The position numbers and the translations under genes were made by a program. The notes below the pieces were generated by a model. The model searched no databases and was not told where the DNA came from. It worked only from the letters and a program-made list of their open reading frames with translations. A stretch of DNA of 7,359 bases from JAEXNA01 sp050486105 (GTDB lineage: Bacteria > Vulcanimicrobiota > Xenobia > Xenobiales > JADMJV01), in NCBI GenBank assembly GCA_050486105.1, contig JBJHCR010000313.1, positions 1 through 7,359 on the forward strand. Reading direction: 5' to 3'. Shown piece after piece: positions 1 to 4,974 of this stretch. Position 1 is the first letter of the stretch; every line of letters begins with the position of its first letter.

Positions 1-109
1 CACCACGCCTCAATTTCGCAAAATGACATCTGACTATCAACTCCTCGAAACATGTTCGAGGATCTATACGACAAAACTCGACAAAACCATGCGACAGAGT
101 CCGATTAAA
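1..109 (-). pseudogene. Possible continuation of the PilW-like gene beyond an in-frame TGA
   Basis: On the minus strand, the frame of the PilW-like gene has no stop for 36 codons after the TGA at 110-112, up to the window edge. The translation includes FVEFCRIDPRTCFEEL. This resembles the segment of PilW/GspJ-like proteins where a beta strand ending in Phe is followed by Arg-Ile/Leu-Asp. I infer that this is the rest of the same protein, cut off by a nonsense mutation or base error. Alternatives are chance openness over a short stretch or non-coding sequence. The other two minus frames soon meet stops. Confidence 0.35.
42..62. repeat. 8-bp inverted repeat with 5-base loop
   Basis: TCCTCGAA (42-49) and TTCGAGGA (55-62) are perfect reverse complements around a five-base loop, so the RNA of either strand could fold. 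No run of T follows on either side, so it does not look like an intrinsic terminator. It lies 48 bases past the TGA of the PilW-like gene, inside the possibly coding continuation. Its role is unknown and it may be chance. Confidence 0.4.
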
Positions 110-340
110 TCAGCAGCCTCCTAGGGGTGTAGGAGCTTTTGACGACATGATCAGGGGAGTAACTCGACGGAGAACCTCGCGAGTTCTCTGCTGAGCCTCT
201 AGCCTGGACGTCCCCCGTCGGAAGGCATTGAAGGAATTTCCATAGATGCCGAGGATCATAACCGTCACTATGATCATGATCCCCATTGCTACAATCACCT
301 CGATCAGGGTCAAGCCCAGCCTCTTTTGCAATAAGGTCAT
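110..340 (-). CDS. PilW/GspJ-like prepilin, short (76 aa), probably truncated
   Basis: This encodes the N-terminal part of a minor type IV pilin or type II secretion pseudopilin. With the ATG at 340 the protein starts with a short basic leader, then G9 followed by LTLIEV, the prepilin peptidase site with Glu at mature position +5. Position +1 is Leu instead of the usual Phe. A hydrophobic helix follows (about residues 10-36), then a helical segment rich in Arg and Gln (about 41-60), as in PilW/GspJ proteins. I chose 340 rather than the longer start at 367 because its ATG overlaps the previous gene's TAA (TAATG), has GGAG seven bases upstream, and gives a normal leader length. The product ends at a TGA after 76 residues, whereas family members are usually well over 150 residues. 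The frame beyond the TGA stays open, so this may be a pseudogene or contain a sequencing error. The pseudopilin identity is secure; whether the gene is intact is not. Confidence 0.75.
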   Translation of the reverse strand: MTLLQKRLGLTLIEVIVAMGIMIIVTVMILGIYGNSFNAFRRGTSRLEAQQRTREVLRRVTPLIMSSKAPTPLGGC

Positions 341-1953
341 TACAGGGCTCCATCTTCCTCTCTCCAAGAGCGGATCGGTAGCTTGCCCGTAGTCGGGTAG
401 TGCGGTGGAGGATTCTCGACCAAATGCTCATCAAAAAAATGGCGATATCCGAAACCCACGGTACCTTCTCCCGTGCCAGTGGGATAACTTCGGCCAGCCC
501 CACTGGCTCCGTGGAGATGGAACACTCCTCTAGGTTTGCTGGTGTCGTCCCAACCCTCAACTTGGAAGCCACCTCCTGGAAAGGATTCTTCCTTTCCAGC
601 CAAGTAGGACAGATAAAGATACACAGGCTCGCTACTACTTCGGGGTGCCTCCTCTCCAAGGACCACCCTGTAGGCCACCAAGCCCAAGACATCTCTGGGC
701 CCTGTAACCCTAGAGCCAGGATTGGTGTCAGCGCGAGTCACGCTATCGGTGATGCGAATCACTTGATTTGAAGCCAGATCCACGGAGATCAGACGAGGTC
801 CCAGGTTGGTTCCCGACAGACTTTTTATGCTGCCTGTGGCGTGAAAGACGCCATTGCTCGGATTGCTAAAAGTGGCAAACGGACTGTCGGGAAAGGAAAC
901 CCCTACGGAATCTGAGGTGACCGTATGGCCATCGAGAGTCGCACTTCCGGAATAGACTTCCATAATCTTGGTCGTATCGAGCTCACCTGAGCTGTTCAAC
1001 TGAGTGAAGGTGATAAGGCTGGCAGCTTGGCCTATCGCTTCGAGGGTCATGGATTCGATATCTCCCACGACAAAGAAGCCACCCTGCATCATCGAGCCGA
1101 CAGCATTCACATGCAGCCCTCTCCCAGTGGGTGGATTGGTGAGGTCTTCGCCCCAAGCCCGATTCTCGAGGCCAACGGAACTGTCGGGTAGTTCGATCCT
1201 ATTGACTCCCACATTCAATCCTGCCTGACCACCGAGATAGAGTTTCTCATAGCGCTCAGGAATGGCCGTCCCTTCTCCGTCGAAGGGTGCCTGAGATAAC
1301 TCCATATAGTTTACTCCATCGACGTTCCAAGGGGCATTCGCCGTCGTGGATGAGGTCATGTAACCAAGATAGACAGGGCCTGCTGGATTGCTGTAGGCAT
1401 CGTCGCTTATCAGCATCATGATCGCCGAATTGGCGTGGATGTGTCCTTCGAGAAACGTCCCTCCGCTCATGACGTTATAAAAAGTATGCATGCGATCGAC
1501 ATAGTTGGTGTATCGAGCGAATGTTTCTTCTCCCATGGAGACTCTGATGATACGGGCAGGATCGGCGGTATTCACATTGACGTTGGGGGCCCAAGCTCGA
1601 CAGAGTATTTCGAAAAATCGGAGACTTGCTTCTCCGTGAGGAGGAGACATGGGGTCGGGAGTGATCTCAGCCCTCCAGAACCAACCGCTATGCTCTCCCT
1701 CCCGAACGACGATCTCCCCTGCGCTCACCTCTCTACCGTGCTTGAGTTCGTGTCGGATCCAAGCCATGGTGTCGAAAACCCCAGCTTCACAAGCATAGTG
1801 GGCATTCAGGGCCCTCTGAGATCGCAAAAAACTGTTTGCCTCAACCGGGATGCATTTAGTGTAGGCCAGAGCCAAGAGGTTCAAAAAAGCACAAAAAATA
1901 AGAGCCAGGTAGAGAACCGTACCACGGTTATGGTTTAGCATGCAGTGCTTCAA
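340..1953 (-). CDS. PilX/DUF4900-like pilus assembly protein
   Basis: This 537-residue protein has one hydrophobic N-terminal segment (about residues 11-32, GTVLYLALIFCAFLNLLALA). After it comes the short motif ALNAHYACEAGVFDTMAWI (about 48-66), like the A-x-Y-x-A-E-A-G helix of PilX-type minor pilins. It lacks the G-F-T-L-I-E peptidase motif, as PilX-like proteins often do. The rest is a long, beta-rich exported domain with features I associate with DUF4900-type proteins: GTFLEGHIHANSAIMM (165-180), a GVFHATGSIKSLSG strand (368-381), SVDLASNQVIRITDSV (390-405) and DVLGLVAYRVVL (421-432). At this size it could be a surface-exposed tip or adhesive subunit, which is inference. The start is TTG at 1953, supported by a strong ribosome binding site; an ATG four codons later (1941) is the alternative. 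It overlaps the PilV-like gene by 26 bases and joins the PilW-like gene by TAATG, so the three are probably one transcript. The class is fairly secure; the exact role is not. Confidence 0.8.
   Translation of the reverse strand: MKHCMLNHNRGTVLYLALIFCAFLNLLALAYTKCIPVEANSFLRSQRALNAHYACEAGVFDTMAWIRHELKHGREVSAGEIVVREGEHSGWFWRAEITPDPMSPPHGEASLRFFEILCRAWAPNVNVNTADPARIIRVSMGEETFARYTNYVDRMHTFYNVMSGGTFLEGHIHANSAIMMLISDDAYSNPAGPVYLGYMTSSTTANAPWNVDGVNYMELSQAPFDGEGTAIPERYEKLYLGGQAGLNVGVNRIELPDSSVGLENRAWGEDLTNPPTGRGLHVNAVGSMMQGGFFVVGDIESMTLEAIGQAASLITFTQLNSSGELDTTKIMEVYSGSATLDGHTVTSDSVGVSFPDSPFATFSNPSNGVFHATGSIKSLSGTNLGPRLISVDLASNQVIRITDSVTRADTNPGSRVTGPRDVLGLVAYRVVLGEEAPRSSSEPVYLYLSYLAGKEESFPGGGFQVEGWDDTSKPRGVFHLHGASGAGRSYPTGTGEGTVGFGYRHFFDEHLVENPPPHYPTTGKLPIRSWREEDGAL
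348..351 (-). promoter_or_regulatory. Ribosome binding site deciding the PilW-like start
   Basis: Minus-strand GGAG lies seven bases before the ATG at 340, whose A is the last base of the preceding TAA stop. The site lies inside the end of the PilX-like gene. This favours the 340 start over the ATG at 367 and indicates translational coupling. Confidence 0.6.
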
Positions 1954-2386
1954 AACTCACCCCTCTTTCCTCGCCACTCTCGATCCAGTAGNNNNNNNNN
2001 NTGATGCGCAGGACATCGTATCGATAGTCCTCGGGATCGTCGCTTAGACGCTCGATAGACACATTTCTCTGGAATGCCATACCCTCAGGGAAGTCATTCT
2101 GGAAAGGAGCGGCATTCATGGCCCTTCGCGCCGTGGAAGGATCGTTGATCCCGGAAAATTCCGAGGGCGGGACTCGAAAACTCCCAAAGTCCAAGTTTCT
2201 ACTGCGAATCAACTCGATCACGTGCACAGAGTGACCCATTGCCAGAGTAGCCATCTCACCGGTGCGACTAGCCTTGACCCCAAAGGCCAGAACGCTCACC
2301 AGGCCGAGCAGCCCCAAGGCGACGACACCCACGGTGATCAAGAGTTCCAAAAGAGAGAATCCAGGGTCTCTCAAACCTACTAACAA
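1928..2386 (-). CDS. PilV-like prepilin (minor pilin)
   Basis: This is a type IV minor pilin/pseudopilin of the PilV/GspI kind, about 152 residues. Residues 9-17 read GFSLLELLI: cleavage after G9 would leave Phe at +1 and Glu at +5, the classic prepilin peptidase (PilD) substrate. A hydrophobic helix runs to about residue 37, followed by SVHVIELIRSRNLDF (53-67), typical of the PilV amphipathic helix with E-x-x-R. The C-terminal YWIESGEERGVSFEALHA resembles the final strands of PilV proteins. Ten N at 1992-2001 hide about four residues near the C-terminus, but the frame and character agree on both sides. The start is TTG at 2384-2386, since an in-frame TGA lies two codons upstream and there is no ATG before the cleavage motif. 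No good ribosome binding site precedes it. It is the first recognisable gene of the minus-strand operon. Confidence 0.82.
   Translation of the reverse strand: MLVGLRDPGFSLLELLITVGVVALGLLGLVSVLAFGVKASRTGEMATLAMGHSVHVIELIRSRNLDFGSFRVPPSEFSGINDPSTARRAMNAAPFQNDFPEGMAFQRNVSIERLSDDPEDYRYDVLRIXXXXYWIESGEERGVSFEALHAKP
1960..1966 (-). promoter_or_regulatory. Ribosome binding site for the PilX-like TTG start
   Basis: Minus-strand AGAGGGG ends six bases before TTG at 1951-1953, which is ideal spacing. The in-frame ATG at 1941 would be 18 bases away with no other good site. This favours the TTG start. The site lies within the 3' end of the PilV-like gene. Confidence 0.55.
1992..2001. other. Assembly gap (10 N) inside the PilV-like gene
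   Basis: Ten undetermined bases interrupt the PilV-like gene. The reading frame holds on both sides if the gap really is ten bases, but a run of exactly ten N is often a placeholder, so the true length is uncertain. Confidence 0.95.
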
Positions 2387-2600
2387 GTCTCAGCCGCCCA
2401 ATCTGGAGACCTTCCATTCCGTCACAGAACTCGTACACGAGCGAGTCGTTCGCAGATTCAGACTGTCCCCTACAGACCCTATGTTAGCAAACAATGCTTC
2501 CTTGCGCATCACTATCTGAAGGCGTGGTCTCACTAACGATAGGCGATGTCGCGGGCAGAGGCACACAAGGGACTACCAACTTGGACACGAACCGCTCGTA
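2387..2600. promoter_or_regulatory. Intergenic region between the two divergent operons
   Basis: This 214-base interval separates the leftward pilin-like genes from the rightward ATP-grasp/hydantoinase genes and should hold both promoters. On the plus strand, TTCAGA (2457-2462) and TATGTT (2480-2485), 17 bases apart, each match the sigma-70 consensus at four of six positions. This is weak and could be chance. I found no convincing promoter on the minus strand and no sigma-54 site. A small inverted repeat, CTCGT-AC-ACGAG (2431-2442), is present. The minus strand also holds a 39-codon open frame ending just before the PilV-like start. Confidence 0.4.
2390..2509 (-). CDS. Possible 39-codon leader ORF upstream of the PilV-like gene
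   Basis: An ATG at 2507-2509 opens a 39-codon frame ending in TGA at 2390-2392, three bases before the TTG start of the PilV-like gene. The peptide begins MRKEALFANIGSVGD and ends EWKVSRLGG. It has no membrane segment or motif I recognise and no clear ribosome binding site. The close spacing to a TTG start that lacks its own binding site would fit translational coupling, but a frame of this length can arise by chance in promoter DNA. Confidence 0.2.
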   Translation of the reverse strand: MRKEALFANIGSVGDSLNLRTTRSCTSSVTEWKVSRLGG

Positions 2601-3521
2601 ATGACCAAGTTCGGAATCCTTCACGGTCACCGAGAAAGCTTTCCTCAAGCTGTCCTAGAAGCCTTGAACTCCCACCGCCGAGGCTGCTGCCGCTATCTTT
2701 GCGTGGATGCCCTCACCCTAGAGGATCTTGAAGGCTGCGGCTGGGATGTCGATGTCGTGTTGGACTTCGTGTCCCAAGACTTGCCGTTCTTCCGAGAATG
2801 TCTCTACCTATTGGAACGCTCCACCCGAATCAAGGTCATAAATAGTCCGAGTTTGCTCAGAGTCCACAACCGAGCCACCGTGCGACAGCTTGCCAAAACC
2901 CTTGGATTCAGCACCCCTCGCTCTCTCCTACTGCCCAGCAAGACTCCGCCGAAGGGCCTCACCGAAATCTCTTTCCTCAACTTGAGATACCCCCTAGACT
3001 GGAAACGAGCCCTAGAAGGCTCCGGCTCGTTTCCTTACTTGAGAGCCCTAAATTTTGATGGAGAGCAGGGTGCCGTCGTTCAAGATCTGGGGAATCTGTG
3101 GCGAAGATATGATCACTCTGACGAAACGCTTCTCGAGCTGGTAGAGTCCCCAGCGAGCGATGAAATATATCGAGTTTTCGTGATCGGGGAAACGCAATTC
3201 GTTCGCTCCCTGGAGCCGCTAACTCACCAACTGCTGCCTCACCGGTCCTTGAAGCCATCTCTTGTCAGGGAATTACAGGATGCGGCTCAGGCACTTCTCG
3301 CCCACATTCCAGTGAGCCTGGGTAGTGTGGATCTCGCCCTGAACCAGAACCTCATTGAGTATGTCGATTTCGATCCCTCTCCGGCTCTCGAATGGTGGCA
3401 TCTCGGCGAATACCATTTCACCAGAGCCGTCCACGGGGCAACCGAGCTCCTCAAGCGTTTGGAGGCTCCCAAAGAAGACTCACAAAAATGGCCCTCCAAG
3501 CAGAGGAAGAAGCCTAAATGA
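2601..3521 (+). CDS. Divergent RimK-like ATP-grasp protein
   Basis: This 306-residue cytoplasmic protein has the layout of a small ATP-grasp ligase of the RimK/D-Ala-D-Ala-ligase type. Visible landmarks are INSP (80-83) and NRATVRQLAKTLGFSTP (90-106), the usual lead-in to the ATP domain; YPLDWKR (130-136) with K135 as probable ATP-binding lysine; LLELVESP (177-184), where E182 sits at the usual acidic/hinge place; YRVFVIGE (190-197); and VDFDPSP (255-261), matching the metal-binding E-x-N-x-x-P region with D256 and D258 replacing Glu and Asn. The central glycine-rich loop is poorly conserved. The tail is lysine-rich. Such enzymes usually activate a carboxylate with ATP and join it to an amine or thiol; the substrate here is unknown. 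ATG 2601 is the only start candidate in the open frame before the conserved part, and it lacks a clear ribosome binding site. The stop overlaps the next start codon (ATGA). Confidence 0.65.
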   Translation: MTKFGILHGHRESFPQAVLEALNSHRRGCCRYLCVDALTLEDLEGCGWDVDVVLDFVSQDLPFFRECLYLLERSTRIKVINSPSLLRVHNRATVRQLAKTLGFSTPRSLLLPSKTPPKGLTEISFLNLRYPLDWKRALEGSGSFPYLRALNFDGEQGAVVQDLGNLWRRYDHSDETLLELVESPASDEIYRVFVIGETQFVRSLEPLTHQLLPHRSLKPSLVRELQDAAQALLAHIPVSLGSVDLALNQNLIEYVDFDPSPALEWWHLGEYHFTRAVHGATELLKRLEAPKEDSQKWPSKQRKKPK

Positions 3522-3568
3522 GCGAACATCCCGCCATAAGTCCCAAAGGAAGAAGACAGGTCAGATGA
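3518..3568 (+). CDS. Possible 16-codon mini-ORF linking two ATP-grasp genes
   Basis: An ATG at 3518 overlaps the TGA of the RimK-like gene (ATGA). It encodes MSEHPAISPKGRRQVR, then ends at a TGA (3566-3568) that overlaps the ATG of the next gene, again as ATGA. It could carry ribosomes from one gene to the next by stop-start re-initiation, act as a leader peptide, or be the real N-terminus of the downstream protein if there is a frameshift. It is short and could be chance, but the two stop-start overlaps make it worth recording. Confidence 0.3.
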   Translation: MSEHPAISPKGRRQVR

Positions 3569-4965
3569 TCCTACGCAATCAGCCAAAAACCGATGGAGTC
3601 GACGCAGCCCTAGCAGCAGCAGCTCGCGAGGGAGATCGCCTGACGGCGATCTCTTTCTACAACCGGATTCTCGAAAAAACCGATATTGGAGCTTTCGCTG
3701 AAGGCCTTCAGAACGAGATGCGAGAGCGACGGGTGCTTTTTGGAGATCGCCTTCTGTGCCCGTTTCTTCGCCCCAATTTCGTTGGTAGGGAGCAGCTGAA
3801 CCTTTTGGCTTCGGCGGTCCGCGGCGTGGTAGGAGCTATGAATGTTCTGGCCCCCCGCCTGACCAGCGAACCTGCGCTCCAAGATTTTCTCGGTATGACC
3901 GATGACGAAAGACGACTGGCTGCCCCCGAGCCAGGTTATGCCGACCTCTCGGTCTCAAGCCGATTGGACAGCTTCTTGTTGGGCGGCACCGTGAGATTCG
4001 TGGAATACAACGCTGAAGTTCCGGCAGGCATCGGATATAACGATATGATGACGGACGCCTTCCTGAACACCGAAGTCATGAAAGAATTCACTCAGTATCA
4101 TCCCACCTCACCGCTCTATACCAGGGAAGCCCTCCTCACGGCCCTCATTGACACCTACCGCAGATGGGGTGGAAAAGACGAGCCGGTGATCGCGATCGTG
4201 GACTATGACGACCTACCTACTATCCACGAGTTTGAGATCTTGCGTCGCTTCTTCCACGACCGAGGCTATAAGACGGTGGTCTCCGACCCTCGCAAATTGC
4301 ACGTCAAGAACGGTGATCTCTACTGTAAGGATCAAAAGGTCAACCTAGTCTATCGACGTTTGCTGATCAACGAGTTGCTGGATCGCTACGAGGAAGCGAA
4401 AGCGATTTTTGAAGCCTACGAACAAGGCTCGGTCTGCGTGATCAATAGCTTTCGCTCGAAGTACCTACACAAGAAGGCCATCTTTGCCCTGATCACCGAC
4501 CCTCGATATCAGGACGGAATGACCGAAGAACAGCTCTTCTCCGTTTATACTCACGTGCCGTGGACCCGCAAAGTCGAGGATGTCTCCACCACCGATCCGG
4601 AAGGCCATCCCATCGACCTGCTCTACTTCATCAGGAAGAATCAACGGGATCTGGTGATGAAGCCCAACGACGAATATGGAGGGAAAGGGATCTTCGTGGG
4701 CTGGGAGCTCGACGATCGAGAGTGGGATAACGCCATTCAGACTGCGCTTTCGGCCTACTATTTGGTGCAGACCAGAGTAGAGGTCGCTCGAGATTCCTAT
4801 CCCAGCTGGACAGACAATGCCCTGCAGTGGGGTGAGTACACTGTGGATCTCGACCCCTTCGTCTTCCACGGTGAGATCGAGGGTCTGCTGACTCGCCTCT
4901 CAGCGACCGCCTTGTGCAATGTCACCGCCGGTGGTGGCGGCGTCCCGACCTTCGTTCTCGACTAG
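3565..4965 (+). CDS. Circularly permuted ATP-grasp protein (glutathionylspermidine-synthase type)
   Basis: This 466-residue protein belongs to the circularly permuted ATP-grasp group that includes the synthetase half of glutathionylspermidine synthase. Key segments are RFVEYNAEVPAGIGYND (144-160), like the substrate/metal-site E-x-N-x-x-P-x-G of this group; VYRRLLINEL (262-271); a nucleotide-binding VMKPNDEYGGKGIFVG (364-379) with K366 and the glycine loop; VQTRVE (401-406); and a C-terminal RLSATALCNVTAGGGGVPTF (444-463), typical of the family end, so it looks full length. Related enzymes use ATP to join a peptide carboxylate to an amine; the substrate here is unknown. I start it at ATG 3565, which overlaps a mini-ORF stop and has purine-rich sequence upstream; the frame runs further upstream, but only as a shadow of the previous gene. 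It ends with TAG and lies in the same frame as hyuA, nine bases on. Confidence 0.8.
   Translation: MILRNQPKTDGVDAALAAAAREGDRLTAISFYNRILEKTDIGAFAEGLQNEMRERRVLFGDRLLCPFLRPNFVGREQLNLLASAVRGVVGAMNVLAPRLTSEPALQDFLGMTDDERRLAAPEPGYADLSVSSRLDSFLLGGTVRFVEYNAEVPAGIGYNDMMTDAFLNTEVMKEFTQYHPTSPLYTREALLTALIDTYRRWGGKDEPVIAIVDYDDLPTIHEFEILRRFFHDRGYKTVVSDPRKLHVKNGDLYCKDQKVNLVYRRLLINELLDRYEEAKAIFEAYEQGSVCVINSFRSKYLHKKAIFALITDPRYQDGMTEEQLFSVYTHVPWTRKVEDVSTTDPEGHPIDLLYFIRKNQRDLVMKPNDEYGGKGIFVGWELDDREWDNAIQTALSAYYLVQTRVEVARDSYPSWTDNALQWGEYTVDLDPFVFHGEIEGLLTRLSATALCNVTAGGGGVPTFVLD
3630..3655 (+). other. Hairpin near the 5' end of the permuted ATP-grasp gene
   Basis: GAGATCGCC (3632-3640) and GGCGATCTC (3645-3653) form a perfect nine-base-pair stem with a TGAC loop, extendable by G-U pairs at each base. 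A pyrimidine-rich CTCTTTCT follows, too weak in T for a confident intrinsic terminator. It lies 65 bases after the start codon, inside the coding region. It may simply be coding sequence. Confidence 0.4.
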
Positions 4966-4974
4966 GCAGGGGCT

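Noticed and set aside
42..62. Intrinsic terminator of the minus-strand operon
   Set aside because: The stem is real, but no T tract follows on either strand and the reading frame seems to continue through it.
69..88. Near-perfect tandem copy of CGACAAAACT/CGACAAAACC
   Set aside because: Only two ten-base copies with one mismatch; too short to call a repeat array or binding-site cluster.
110..112. TGA in the PilW-like gene as a selenocysteine codon
   Set aside because: Pilins are not known selenoproteins and I see no convincing selenocysteine insertion hairpin immediately after the TGA; nonsense mutation or base error is simpler.
105..692. Long 195-codon minus-strand frame overlapping the PilX-like and PilW-like genes
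   Set aside because: Its translation has no domain or signal features, while the overlapping frames encode recognisable pilin-like proteins; it is a shadow frame.
2387..2600. Sigma-54 promoter for the pilin-like operon
   Set aside because: Some type IV pilin genes use sigma-54, but I found no GG-N10-GC element in the expected TGGCAC/TTGC context.
3355..3564. Longer N-terminus for the permuted ATP-grasp protein from an upstream ATG in the same frame
   Set aside because: That stretch overlaps the conserved C-terminal part of the RimK-like gene in another frame and gives a low-complexity Ser/Arg-rich sequence; ATG 3565 is the better start.
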